A stretch of DNA of 34,443 nucleotides, taken from IMG/VR virus record IMGVR_UViG_3300044981_000194, positions 1 to 34,443 of that record; one strand, 5' to 3'. This document shows positions 8,249-16,123 of this stretch, piece after piece. The stretch comes from a virus. Under the pieces are notes generated by a model. The model was given only the letters and a program-made list of their open reading frames with translations, was not told the origin of the DNA and did not search any database. Within the stretch, counting starts at the first letter, position 1. Each line of letters starts with the position of its first letter. A program made the position numbers and the translations under genes.

Positions 8249-9163
8249 TTACCGGTTTCCTCGTAATCGTGTTTTAACAGTAGACAGACGTTTTTGGTCT
8301 GCTCTGGCTAATAAGTCATCGCCACTTAATTCTTTCTTTTTGGACGTTACTTTAGTGGTTGCATCGTCAACATCTCGTCCCAATGGTCTTGGGGCTTTTG
8401 TAGTAGGCTTGTTCTTTCGCATGCGTTCTTCAAGTTTTCCCATTTCCGTCATTTGCGCATAGGGATCGCGTATTTTTGAAATACGCTCCAAATCCTGAGG
8501 ATTTCTTTTGGCGGCAGCGTACAAGAATGCCGCTGGATTTTCCATGCCGCGCGTTGCCAGAGTCATGGGATTGGATATTTCAAAAGGAAGGTTTGAAACT
8601 ACTTCACGAAAGTCATCAAAGCGTTGCATGCCGTCCCGAAATTTAGACTCAAATTCTTGCTGGGCATTTATTTCCCGTTGTCTTGTTTGCGCTTCTTCCT
8701 GTTCACGGGACATGGAATTTACGGTCTGTTTTACGAAGGAAGCGAGTTGTTGCTGCCAGTCTCCAGAGCTTTCAGGATCGTACTCAAAGTCTTTAGCTGC
8801 CTTCTGGATTTGCGCGCTAGCTCCCTGATTGGCAAGTTGGGCACGCAAATCATCAATTTCCGCCTGGTGCTTTCTGGCTTGTCTTGCAAGACGTTCCCGA
8901 ATGGCTTCGTTTTCTGGCTCTTTTTCATTTCCGTATTCATCAGCTTCCGGTTCTTTACTTTTTTGTTTTTCATTCCCTTCTTTTTCTTCGGGGTCACTTA
9001 GTGACCTTGTGTCGTCATCGGAATTATCCTCATTATCCTGTTCTTCCGCTCCTATTTCTTCTACAGGTTCTGGCTCATCCTGATACTTTTGCTCTGGTAC
9101 GTCGGGTTGAAGCGAATTACCGCCACCGCCCATTAGTAGATCGTCAATACTGCTTATAGTCAT
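8249..9163 (-). CDS. Scaffolding protein, P22 gp8-like
   Basis: A protein of 304 residues (P22 gp8 is 303). The first 85 residues are extremely acidic (many Glu, Asp and Ser); residues about 85-160 are helical and charged (a RERLARQARKHQAEIDDLRA coiled-coil-like stretch); the C-terminus is strongly basic, ending KTRLRGNR. A basic helical C-terminus that binds coat is the hallmark of P22-type scaffold. The gene sits between portal and coat as expected. GAGAGGG precedes the ATG. The protein directs procapsid assembly and leaves before or during packaging. Confidence 0.88.
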   Translation of the reverse strand: MTISSIDDLLMGGGGNSLQPDVPEQKYQDEPEPVEEIGAEEQDNEDNSDDDTRSLSDPEEKEGNEKQKSKEPEADEYGNEKEPENEAIRERLARQARKHQAEIDDLRAQLANQGASAQIQKAAKDFEYDPESSGDWQQQLASFVKQTVNSMSREQEEAQTRQREINAQQEFESKFRDGMQRFDDFREVVSNLPFEISNPMTLATRGMENPAAFLYAAAKRNPQDLERISKIRDPYAQMTEMGKLEERMRKNKPTTKAPRPLGRDVDDATTKVTSKKKELSGDDLLARADQKRLSTVKTRLRGNR

Positions 9164-9194
9164 AGTTCCCTCTCTCTTTTGTGTTTAAATCCTT

Positions 9195-9434
9195 TTACTT
9201 ACTAATTGTTTCAATACTTACTATCATTTTCTTAGGTATTACTATCGTGCAGGCATATGAGTTGCCATCTTCCAAATCAATAGCAGCACAAGCCGAAACA
9301 AAAATAGCCTCGGCGTTTTCTTTCACCAAATATCCTGCACTATGAATAAGCGATAAATTTTCTTCGAAATCACGCCCCTCACACCACCCATCAATACTGC
9401 GCGCGTCCTTCCATTCAACTTTCACTATTTCCAT
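9195..9434 (-). CDS. Conserved small protein between portal and scaffold
   Basis: A protein of 79 residues beginning MEIVKVEWKDARSIDGW. This opening, followed by a hydrophobic core and an IVIPKKMIVSIETI end, resembles a widespread family of small phage proteins found next to portal or terminase genes, whose function I do not know. The gene lies two bases after the portal stop and is read in the same operon. Confidence 0.8.
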   Translation of the reverse strand: MEIVKVEWKDARSIDGWCEGRDFEENLSLIHSAGYLVKENAEAIFVSACAAIDLEDGNSYACTIVIPKKMIVSIETISK

Positions 9435-9436
9435 AA

Positions 9437-11797
9437 TTAAACCACCTTATGAGTTAAAATCCTAACCATGTTATCGGCGTGAGAAATAGCGGCATCACTT
9501 TCAGTCCTTTGTGTTTCTGCCATGTAACGCATTTTTGCTTCTTCAACGTTGCCTGCTAATTCCATCTGGGCTATTTCCAGCTTCATTTGTTCTATTTCAA
9601 TTTCAGCCTGCGTTTGTTTTTCCTTCAATATCAGTTCCTGCTTTTTAATCATAAGGTCTTGCTGCTTGAACTGCATATCTATCTGCATTTGTTGCTGTTG
9701 CATTTGCATCTGCATTTGAGCTGCCTGCTCTTCAGGAGATGGCGGCTGGTCCTGCGGCATCTTTCCAGTCTTTCCGGCTTCAATAATAGCGGGAGGCACG
9801 CGAGTCTTAAGTCTGTTCTTAATCTCAATAGTATTGGATAAGGGCAGATTCTCGGCATACAAATCGGCTATCAGGTTGAAAGCCGTAGGATCGGCCTGCA
9901 AGACTTCTCGTAATGACAATAGGGCTTGCTCTTTTTGGCCCTCATAACTGGGTCCTGGCTTTAATCGAACCTCATAGGTTCCTTTTCGTATATCATTCTC
10001 AATATGCTCTCCGTACTCATCATTTTGCTTGTTGATAGTAACGTTTTTCATGCCTTCATCAGGCGTCATCAACGCCATAACGCGTTCAGTATCATAAACA
10101 CGCGGTATCATCTCATTTACGATAGAACCACCGGTTGCTCTGGCTCTGTTGATAGAATTAAAAAATACATAGGTTGTATAGGAGCCCTGTCTTGTACGTG
10201 AATCAATAGCCTTGCCGGAAGCTTCATCGCCGTTATTTCCCATGCGAGCAGGATACAATCCGGTTGACGTGTATAAATCTTCGACAGCCAACTGATACTG
10301 CTGGAACAGGGATGCTGATAATTCAGGAGCTCTGATTTGCTCAGGGCGTGCGCCTGAAGGAGATTCGTCATAGGTAAGCATACCTTGAGTATTATTAGGG
10401 TCTCTCCAGTTTCTTTGGGTATCCGGGCTGGCTACGTTCTTTTTACTTCCAATCCATTGATCGTATCTGGATACTTTAATGATATAAGCCGATTGAGTTC
10501 TCAGGTAATTAATGTAACGCTGGGTGTCTTTGGCATCTCCGAAGAAAGATCGGCAAATCTGACGTCCTGTCTTGTCGTAATAGCTGTTGTTATCAACAAA
10601 TACTAAAGGCAATTGCTCGCTGGGGAATTCAGTTCTGTCAAGTTCGTGATCGCCTGCAATCTTGTAATGAATAATCTTGTGTCTTTTGGAAGGTCTTTTA
10701 TCTTCTATACGGACAATCTCCCCGTCTTGCCACACGGTCATCCTTTCAAGATCTTCTTCCTCTTCAATTTCTATTATGACAGGCTCTTTTTTAGTTATTG
10801 GCAGTCCGTTTTCCCGAGGAAGAATTTCTTCATTACCTCCCATTCCAAATCCATTGCTGCCTTCTGGTGCCATCATTTGTGGCGAACCATCCATCCCAAT
10901 TTCCTGCGTATTTCCAGGATTCATCTCCTGTGGGGTTGGCTCACCCATCAGAGATTGCTGCATCTCCATCATCTGATTGCGTTCATTGACTTCACGGGAA
11001 TATTCAATCAGATCATCCATTTCCTCCTGATTAAGAATATTTCCATTGGATAGTTTATAAAGCATATCCTTTTCGTATTTTCTTACGTAGTGATCGATAA
11101 TAGTAATGGATTCCGAATCCGACCAGGAAAAGGGATCGTCTCCTTCATTAGGCTCTACCGCTAAAGCCACCTCTTCCTGGGTAGCTGCTATCTTGTCATT
11201 GCCTGCAATCTTTTGCTCGAGATCTCTACCGTACACCTCCCGGAATTTTGCGCGCGTCATTCTCGATATAAATCCGCATAAGGTGCCGTCTGTTTTGTTA
11301 ACCGTTTCAGCCCCTATATCCCAGTAACAACGTGTAGCATCCTTGAAGTATCGGTAAACGATGTCAAGGTCGAATGATTTTGAATGCGAGTATTCCGTGT
11401 CTACCAGAAAAGCACCAAATCCTCCTATAGCCGCTTGGGATGCTGCTACCTGATAAACCGTGGCCGTGTTATTGGAAAACATGATGTCTTTAATGATGAG
11501 CTCCCGCAAATTAGCCACTTCCTCATCGCAATTGGTCATGGGAACCACTTCTAATTGAGGAGTATTTTGCTGTTGCTCACCAAGCAGGCAATTGGCCATG
11601 GTGCCAAGCTTATTGGAAACAAGCGGAGTCTTTCGGAAGGTTTTAATCATGTCGTCTTCTTCATCAGCTGTCCATTGCTGACCAAGCACGAAAGTATGCA
11701 TAAGATGGTATTCATCAATGTTGTGCCTGAAATACCCTCTCCATTTTTCACAGGCTACACGCGCTTGACGCGCCACCTTCTCGTTAAGTTTGGCCAT
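9437..11797 (-). CDS. Portal protein, P22 gp1-like
   Basis: A protein of 786 residues from the ATG at 11797, which has AAGGGAC four bases upstream; an upstream ATG-type extension to 11839 lacks this. P22 portal is 725 residues. The N-terminal region (EYHLMHTFVLGQQWTADEED, then KLGTMANCLLGEQQQNTPQLE) is typical of P22-type portals. A Met/Gln/Gly-rich low-complexity insertion lies at about residues 265-330. The C-terminal 110 residues are a long Gln-rich coiled coil (repeated MQMQQQQMQ), the equivalent of the P22 portal barrel helix. The dodecameric portal is the vertex for packaging and ejection; the large terminase gene precedes it. Confidence 0.93.
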   Translation of the reverse strand: MAKLNEKVARQARVACEKWRGYFRHNIDEYHLMHTFVLGQQWTADEEDDMIKTFRKTPLVSNKLGTMANCLLGEQQQNTPQLEVVPMTNCDEEVANLRELIIKDIMFSNNTATVYQVAASQAAIGGFGAFLVDTEYSHSKSFDLDIVYRYFKDATRCYWDIGAETVNKTDGTLCGFISRMTRAKFREVYGRDLEQKIAGNDKIAATQEEVALAVEPNEGDDPFSWSDSESITIIDHYVRKYEKDMLYKLSNGNILNQEEMDDLIEYSREVNERNQMMEMQQSLMGEPTPQEMNPGNTQEIGMDGSPQMMAPEGSNGFGMGGNEEILPRENGLPITKKEPVIIEIEEEEDLERMTVWQDGEIVRIEDKRPSKRHKIIHYKIAGDHELDRTEFPSEQLPLVFVDNNSYYDKTGRQICRSFFGDAKDTQRYINYLRTQSAYIIKVSRYDQWIGSKKNVASPDTQRNWRDPNNTQGMLTYDESPSGARPEQIRAPELSASLFQQYQLAVEDLYTSTGLYPARMGNNGDEASGKAIDSRTRQGSYTTYVFFNSINRARATGGSIVNEMIPRVYDTERVMALMTPDEGMKNVTINKQNDEYGEHIENDIRKGTYEVRLKPGPSYEGQKEQALLSLREVLQADPTAFNLIADLYAENLPLSNTIEIKNRLKTRVPPAIIEAGKTGKMPQDQPPSPEEQAAQMQMQMQQQQMQIDMQFKQQDLMIKKQELILKEKQTQAEIEIEQMKLEIAQMELAGNVEEAKMRYMAETQRTESDAAISHADNMVRILTHKVV

Positions 11798-11849
11798 GTC
11801 AGTCCCTTGTAATGTATTTAAGCAATCCTTGCTTACCACTTAATTTTTG

Positions 11850-13373
11850 TTAAATCAGCATTCCTGAAAATCGGTCTGGTAAGGTATTTACCCGAAAACC
11901 ACCTTCACTTACATACTCTCCGCCGTAGAACGTTAGCATAAACGCATCTCCGCAATCCGGAGATAATAAACCACGCTTCTTGGCGTCCTCTTTACTCTCT
12001 ATTTGCAATTTGTCACTTGAATCGTATTTATATCCCAATGCGCATAAATCGGTTTGCAACTCATCGCTATCAGGCAATTCCACGGCCATATCCTGTATTA
12101 ACCACAAGCGACCTCTATCCCAAAGTTCAGCGCGACAATTTTTATAAGTATCCGGCTCTTCGGCTCGAGTAGCAACATTAACACCGATTACTATATCAGT
12201 GTACCCCAATTCGTGCAGTCTATCGACAACACCTGCTCCTATTCCTATGCAATCTATGCATACTCTTTTGGGATGCTCTTTTTCTATGATGCGTTTAACG
12301 ATGCCTGCGAGCTCCATGGTATCAATATTGTAATGAGTTTCAAGACCATAAGCCCTGCGTCCACGTCGTCTTATTATTCCCGTTCGGTCATCACCCTTGC
12401 GTGCCGGATCGACTCCAATCACCAGATTTGACTGACTTTCAACTTTTGTTTTACGAGCCCTGATAACATGATCAGCGTGGATAAAAGTATCAGTAATTGA
12501 GGATAGGAAGGCCTCATCATCAGTAAACGGATATTCCTGCCTGAACTTACGACACTTTTGTTCATAATCCCCTTTAAAATCCTGGAGTTTAATGCGCCTC
12601 CAGTTAAGATGACCGGCCTTTAGTCCGTTATCACCAAATTGTTCAAGCCACTCTTTCTCTTCATCATGAGGGATGAAGGATGAATCATCAATGCAGTATT
12701 CATCCTGCCAATACCATGGGACAAATATAGCCTGATAACGAGAAGAACCGTTTTTGGCAGCTTGCCAGTCAGCATAAAAATCATTGGATTGTCCGTTTGC
12801 TGTAGACTCTTTGATGATTTCAGTATCCGCCATTTCAGCCACTGTCTGCAAGAGACCAAGACTTATGCTGGCAGCATCCTTGTAGAAGGCGTATTCGGAC
12901 AAATGCAGGTATTGATTGGTCATGGAACGTCCTATCTCAGCGCTTCCTGCTGTTCCTACGCGGTACCCTGAACCCAATCCTTCGTACATCAGTGTATTGT
13001 CGTTCTTTTTGTCAGGCTGCGGAAACAATTCTTTTTCAAGATTCTCGCTGTAACGCTTGGTCATTTCGAAAATGGCACGTGTGGCGTCTGCAAGGTGTGT
13101 AAGGATGAAGGCCTTCTTTCCGCGTTTTGTGACTATTTTATGGAAGTAACGCGCCTGTACATAAGTTGAAACACCTTGTTGACGGCCTTTAAGGATTAGG
13201 GCGCGCACCATACCTGTGACTAAATATTGAGCTTCAAGTCGGTCGTCAATGTATTGTTGGGCTCGATTTAATTCGAATTTTCGTTCTGCACCGGATTTGT
13301 CGTGGATTATAAGAAAGTTTTTGGCGAAGAGGCGAAGGGATTTCAGGATTCGTATGAGCTTGTCTTCATACAT
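11850..13373 (-). CDS. Terminase large subunit
   Basis: A protein of 507 residues. The ATPase Walker A is the deviant KGRQQGVST (residues 62-70), with a Walker B-like QYLHLSEYAF region near residue 155. The nuclease half begins near LVIGVDPARKGDD, with a second acidic strand (CIDCIGIGAG) and a late GDAFMLTF, giving the three acidic positions of the RNase H-like nuclease. AAGGGA precedes the ATG. It pumps DNA through the portal and cuts it. P22-type relatives package by headful from a pac site, which agrees with the circularly permuted assembly; no cos ends are visible. Confidence 0.95.
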   Translation of the reverse strand: MYEDKLIRILKSLRLFAKNFLIIHDKSGAERKFELNRAQQYIDDRLEAQYLVTGMVRALILKGRQQGVSTYVQARYFHKIVTKRGKKAFILTHLADATRAIFEMTKRYSENLEKELFPQPDKKNDNTLMYEGLGSGYRVGTAGSAEIGRSMTNQYLHLSEYAFYKDAASISLGLLQTVAEMADTEIIKESTANGQSNDFYADWQAAKNGSSRYQAIFVPWYWQDEYCIDDSSFIPHDEEKEWLEQFGDNGLKAGHLNWRRIKLQDFKGDYEQKCRKFRQEYPFTDDEAFLSSITDTFIHADHVIRARKTKVESQSNLVIGVDPARKGDDRTGIIRRRGRRAYGLETHYNIDTMELAGIVKRIIEKEHPKRVCIDCIGIGAGVVDRLHELGYTDIVIGVNVATRAEEPDTYKNCRAELWDRGRLWLIQDMAVELPDSDELQTDLCALGYKYDSSDKLQIESKEDAKKRGLLSPDCGDAFMLTFYGGEYVSEGGFRVNTLPDRFSGMLI

Positions 13374-13545
13374 CTTGCAATTCCCTTAGGCGTTCAACCT
13401 GTTCTTGTGCTTTATATATAACATTCAAAATATCGCGCTGTTGCCGGGCATTTAAAGTTCCCCTATGGTCTTCCAGAAACTTCTGTTTGTCTTGAATTAA
13501 ATACTCAAGGGACTTTATTTTTAATTCAATGTCGGTATCTGTCAT
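13366..13545 (-). CDS. Small helical protein overlapping the large terminase start
   Basis: A protein of 59 residues (MTDTDIELKIKSLEYLIQDK...) ending in a KAQEQVERLRELQDV helix. It overlaps the first eight bases of the large terminase gene, so the two are probably translationally coupled. The whole sequence is charged and helical, consistent with a small coiled-coil dimer. Function unknown. Confidence 0.7.
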   Translation of the reverse strand: MTDTDIELKIKSLEYLIQDKQKFLEDHRGTLNARQQRDILNVIYKAQEQVERLRELQDV

Positions 13546-13555
13546 TATTTCCCAG

Positions 13556-13718
13556 TCACTTTTTAATAAAATTACTCAGAACTGAATGCAGTACTTCGTC
13601 TTTGGAAGCATAGACGTTATCAATCAATGCCCAAATTTCTAGTGGACCCGAAATTTTCTGATTCTGTATAACCCAAGTACTCAAAGACCCATACGCAATC
13701 ATTTACTTTGAATTTCAT
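13556..13718 (-). pseudogene. Small gene apparently split by a +1 frameshift
   Basis: From the ATG at 13718 the frame reads MKFKVNDCVWVFEYLGYTES and stops at 13620. The +1 frame carries on with a protein-like sequence (PLEIWALIDNVYASKDEVLH...) to a stop at 13556, just before the next gene at 13545. Together they fill exactly the gap between two genes. A single-base indel (real or from assembly) near 13650 or a programmed shift would explain it. No function is recognised. Confidence 0.45.
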
Positions 13719-13730
13719 TCTTGATGTTTT

Positions 13731-13946
13731 CTAATAACACTTATTATTTTTCAAGAATTTTTGTAGAGACATACTTCCGGACATAACAATGTTCCCAGTT
13801 CTTTCGTCAATAAGATCGTAACACCCATGTTTATTTTTAACATTTTTTAAGTATTTTTTCATTTCAGGATGTTCTGCGTAATGAGACCAGGAAAATTTAA
13901 CGGACTCATCTTTCTTTGCATCAAATATTAAAGATACTTTGCTCAT
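13731..13946 (-). CDS. Hypothetical protein downstream of small terminase
   Basis: A protein of 71 residues from the ATG at 13946, one base after the small terminase stop (TGATATG). It contains a compact mixed alpha/beta sequence with a CYDLIDERTGNIVMSGSMS segment. The product is basic at its C-terminus (LKNNKCY). No family recognised; it is co-transcribed with the packaging genes. Confidence 0.65.
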   Translation of the reverse strand: MSKVSLIFDAKKDESVKFSWSHYAEHPEMKKYLKNVKNKHGCYDLIDERTGNIVMSGSMSLQKFLKNNKCY

Positions 13947-13947
13947 A

Positions 13948-14340
13948 TCACTCAACCAACCTTTCAATTAATTTCTCAACAATGCTCTCGCTAATACTCT
14001 TTGGCTCTTTATCTTCCTGGTAGTCATCACGGAAACGATTTTTCATGACAAACATCCATGCAGTAGCAGAAAAACCCTTCCTGTCTCCGCATATACCTTC
14101 ATAACCAATGTCTTCCCAATGCTCCTGGGACGCCTCTTTGCCCCTCTTCAAGGCCTGAGCGAACTCCGGATGCTTGTCTCGCCAATCGTAAATAGTATCG
14201 CGACAAACACCCAGCCTAAAGGCAACCGAAGCAATGCTTTTTCCCTGCGCTAAAAGACTCTCAGCCTTTGAGCACGTGGACTCATTGTAGATTTGATTCG
14301 GTTGAATTCCGCCAATGACCATTTTATTGTCGACCCCCAT
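13948..14340 (-). CDS. Terminase small subunit
   Basis: A protein of 130 residues. Residues about 25-60 form a helix-turn-helix of the terminase small-subunit type (SIASVAFRLGVCRDTIYDWRD), followed by a helical oligomerisation region (FAQALKRGKEASQEHWED) and an acidic, Ser/Glu-rich tail that may contact the large subunit. The start overlaps the upstream stop as TAATG; an internal ATG six codons in is an alternative. Small subunits recognise the packaging site and stimulate the large subunit, whose gene follows three small genes later. Confidence 0.88.
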   Translation of the reverse strand: MGVDNKMVIGGIQPNQIYNESTCSKAESLLAQGKSIASVAFRLGVCRDTIYDWRDKHPEFAQALKRGKEASQEHWEDIGYEGICGDRKGFSATAWMFVMKNRFRDDYQEDKEPKSISESIVEKLIERLVE

Positions 14341-14525
14341 TATGGACCAGCTTGTTCATTTCTTTTGTCACCGCGCATCTCATCACCAGCAGCTCCAGGC
14401 TCGCAATATTTAGGCTGCATCCTGTTCTGCATTTCAACACGCTTGCCGTAAGCTGATGGAACGCCCTGATAATGCGTATTGCCTTCATCGCCATCGCTAG
14501 TTGTATAATCTTTGACATCTATCAT
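14340..14525 (-). CDS. Small hydrophilic protein heading the virion operon
   Basis: A protein of 61 residues from the ATG at 14525, which has AGGGAG at good distance; the upstream in-frame extension to 14609 has a non-phage-like hydrophobic sequence and no ribosome-binding site. The product is polar and Gly/Asp-rich (DYTTSDGDEGNTHYQGV) and probably disordered. Its stop overlaps the small terminase start. Function unknown. Confidence 0.7.
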   Translation of the reverse strand: MIDVKDYTTSDGDEGNTHYQGVPSAYGKRVEMQNRMQPKYCEPGAAGDEMRGDKRNEQAGP

Positions 14526-14535
14526 TTTAAACTCC

Positions 14536-14551
14536 CTGTAATTAGTAGAAG
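14536..14551 (-). repeat. 16-bp repeat in the virion-operon leader, copy 1
   Basis: CTTCTACTAATTACAG on the minus strand, in the leader of the gene starting at 14525. An identical copy is at 17469-17484, also in a minus-strand leader. Confidence 0.6.
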
Positions 14552-14562
14552 TAACTATTACT

Positions 14563-14591
14563 ACCATAGCATAAAGTTTATTCATAAACAA
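14563..14591 (-). promoter_or_regulatory. Candidate promoter for the packaging/virion operon
   Basis: On the minus strand an extended -10 TGCTATGGT (core 14568-14563), 17 bases from a weak -35 TTGTTT (14591-14586). It would start transcription about 30 bases before the gene at 14525. The TGC extension is shared with three other promoters in this genome. Confidence 0.4.
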
Positions 14592-14635
14592 AACACAAAA
14601 TAAAATCAATACAAAAATAAATTAAATTATTTTAA

Positions 14636-14672
14636 TGCAACACTTGACGCATAGTGCAACACTTGCTATAGT
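14636..14672 (+). promoter_or_regulatory. Strong promoter with paired 11-bp direct repeats
   Basis: -35 TTGACG (14644-14649), 17-base spacer, extended -10 TGC-TATAGT (14667-14672). TGCAACACTTG occurs at 14636-14646 and again at 14655-14665, so one copy runs into the -35 and the other sits in the spacer. Such placement is typical of operator half-sites. A near match, GCAACTCTTGAC, lies over the -35 of the promoter at 18642. Confidence 0.75.
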
Positions 14673-14705
14673 CTAATTGTCAATAACAACAAGGAGACAG
14701 AAAAA

Positions 14706-14876
14706 ATGACGAGAGATAACTTCCAGGCAGAGGAAGCCGAATGGTTTACTCAAGAAGAGCTGGACTACCATAACAGAGCCTTTAATGATTATCTGAATTT
14801 ACATAGAGTAAATCGTATGGATGAGCAGGCCGTACAGGTTTACAAAGACAAGTACTTCAAAAAGTTTATGGGTTAA
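14706..14876 (+). CDS. Small acidic protein, first gene of a plus-strand mini-operon
   Basis: A protein of 56 residues (MTRDNFQAEEAEWFTQEELD...) preceded by AAGGAG. It is helical with an acidic, aromatic-rich N-terminal half and a basic C-terminus (KDKYFKKFMG). It is first behind the strong 14644-14672 promoter and opens a run of five tiny genes. Unrecognised; early phage proteins of this size often bind host factors, but nothing specific is visible. Confidence 0.7.
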   Translation: MTRDNFQAEEAEWFTQEELDYHNRAFNDYLNLHRVNRMDEQAVQVYKDKYFKKFMG

Positions 14877-14899
14877 TAATTTAACTAAAGGAAAAAATC

Positions 14900-15127
14900 A
14901 TGAAGACTATAAACAATATAACGCTATACGATTTGATGTCTGAAGATCTCGACATATGGATAAGTAAAGACAAGGTATTTGGATTCAACATAGAAATTGA
15001 TGATGAAAATGGTGATCCTCTGATGGAAGAAGAGAATGTCCACTCTTATGCAGCAGACGCCTTCGCAGACTTTTGCAAGCGTTATTTACACAGCTATGAG
15101 AAAGCAACTAACCGAGAGGCCGCATAA
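14900..15127 (+). CDS. Hypothetical small acidic protein
   Basis: A protein of 75 residues. The middle is strongly acidic (IEIDDENGDPLMEEENVHS), followed by a helical AADAFADFCKRYLHSYEKA stretch. Its stop overlaps the next start as TAATG. AAAGGA lies upstream. The net negative charge could suit a DNA-mimic or inhibitor role, but that is only a possibility. No family recognised. Confidence 0.75.
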   Translation: MKTINNITLYDLMSEDLDIWISKDKVFGFNIEIDDENGDPLMEEENVHSYAADAFADFCKRYLHSYEKATNREAA

Positions 15128-15312
15128 TGGAAAAGCACGGAAACTACGAATACGACATTATTGTTTTTCACGGAAAATACTCCTATCTTATCATGAGCAA
15201 GGAAGTAAAAGGGAGGGTAAAAGTATATTCAAACGAATGGTTTGAAGAGAAGTCCAAAGCCTATTTTGCAGCCATTGGGCATATTCAATTACTGGAACAG
15301 GGAGTTAACTAG
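15127..15312 (+). CDS. Hypothetical small protein
   Basis: A protein of 61 residues (MEKHGNYEYDIIVFHGKYSY...), with a beta-rich N-terminal half and a helical C-terminal half (SKAYFAAIGHIQLLEQG). It overlaps the previous gene by one base, which indicates coupled translation. No family recognised. Confidence 0.72.
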   Translation: MEKHGNYEYDIIVFHGKYSYLIMSKEVKGRVKVYSNEWFEEKSKAYFAAIGHIQLLEQGVN

Positions 15313-15313
15313 C

Positions 15314-15448
15314 ATGAAGCTACCAAGATTATTAATACGAATATTGTCCTGTATGCCGTTGCGCAAGCACGACTGGATGTTTACCATCTGCAATAATCAG
15401 AAAACGGCACGCTGTAGCAAGTGCCAAAAACATAAGGTGACCGCATGA
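15314..15448 (+). CDS. Small basic protein with a zinc-ribbon-like cysteine pair
   Basis: A protein of 44 residues from the ATG at 15314, one base after the previous stop; a longer frame upstream is less likely because it overlaps that gene. It has a hydrophobic/basic N-terminus (MKLPRLLIRILSC), a His/Trp segment, and cysteines in FTICNNQKTARCSKCQKHK, the look of a single small zinc ribbon. The stop overlaps the next start as ATGA. Confidence 0.6.
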   Translation: MKLPRLLIRILSCMPLRKHDWMFTICNNQKTARCSKCQKHKVTA

Positions 15449-15621
15449 CTGGAATGGATAAAGACTATGAAGAATCTTGTTTACTGAGAAAACTTCATGG
15501 CCTGATAATGTCTGAAGAAACAGGCATCGAAAAGACCATGAAGCTCAAGGAACTAGAAGAAGAAGTTAAGTCAGAGTTAATCCGGCTTAATTTATCTTGT
15601 GACCCAAACTCAATAAAGTAG
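15445..15621 (+). CDS. Small acidic coiled-coil protein
   Basis: A protein of 58 residues. It starts inside the previous gene's stop (ATGA). The sequence is charged and helical ([20 protein letters not shown]), so it is probably a coiled coil. Its last 35 bases overlap the 3' end of the cold-shock gene on the opposite strand, so the two transcripts converge. Unrecognised. Confidence 0.62.
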   Translation: MTGMDKDYEESCLLRKLHGLIMSEETGIEKTMKLKELEEEVKSELIRLNLSCDPNSIK

Positions 15622-15805
15622 CTATTGGTCCCTTGGGAGACTGGGAGGGGGTGAAATGAACCTTGTCACCTTCTTTCAGACTTTTAAATCCTTCCGTCTG
15701 AATTTCCTTGTAATGCACAAAATAATCCTTGCCACCACCTTCTACAAATCCATATCCCTTCTGGTCGTTAAACCATTTAACCGTTCCATTTATCATTTTT
15801 GTCAT
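15587..15805 (-). CDS. Cold-shock-domain protein (CspA family)
   Basis: A protein of 72 residues, the usual length for the family. It aligns with CspA from the start: [20 protein letters not shown], with RNP1-like KGYGFV and RNP2-like DYFVHYK, a five-strand OB fold. These proteins bind single-stranded RNA or DNA and melt RNA structure. The second Met (15796) is an alternative start. It lies downstream of the initiator gene in the same direction. It may help phage mRNA translation, act as an antiterminator, or serve in replication. Csp genes occur in some prophages but are uncommon in P22-like genomes. The C-terminus ([16 protein letters not shown]) diverges from cellular Csps. Confidence 0.92.
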   Translation of the reverse strand: MTKMINGTVKWFNDQKGYGFVEGGGKDYFVHYKEIQTEGFKSLKEGDKVHFTPSQSPKGPIATLLSLGHKIN

Positions 15806-15853
15806 CCGTTACAGGTTATTAAAAATCACATTAAAGGCACCAAATCTTCGATT

Positions 15854-16123
15854 CTAGACATTTTTTCCAATTCCCCTATACCTTCGCATGGGTAAATCAA
15901 AAGATTGCTTATAGAGCTCCTGAGAGCCTTCTGCGTAATTTGGCATTCCAGCCTCTACCCAGATTTTAACTGAAGTTACCAGAGAGTCGTCTGGTATCAG
16001 TCCATTAACCATATCGTGTTTATCTTCCTCACTCAATAGCCTTGTAGCAATAAGTTTTGGGCTTACTCCAAGCTTTATTCCGAGGGTGAAGAGTTTACGC
16101 TGGCATTCTTGTTTGGTTAGCAT
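15854..16123 (-). CDS. Hypothetical protein overlapping the initiator gene
   Basis: A protein of 89 residues (MLTKQECQRKLFTLGIKLGV...), with GGAG before its ATG. It overlaps the last 29 bases of the initiator gene, so it is probably coupled to it. It occupies the place of lambda P (helicase loader) but is far too short, and I see no P-loop. It is helical in the N-terminal half and basic at the end (FDLPMRRYRGIGKNV). An initiator cofactor is possible. Confidence 0.75.
   Translation of the reverse strand: MLTKQECQRKLFTLGIKLGVSPKLIATRLLSEEDKHDMVNGLIPDDSLVTSVKIWVEAGMPNYAEGSQELYKQSFDLPMRRYRGIGKNV

Noticed and set aside
8943-9001. Plus-strand hydrophobic frames across the scaffold gene
   Set aside because: These are antisense shadows of the acidic, low-complexity scaffold coding sequence.
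8158-15846. 12-bp match AGGCACCAAATC at 8158-8169 and 15835-15846
   Set aside because: Many 12-base matches are expected by chance in 34 kb; contexts are unrelated.
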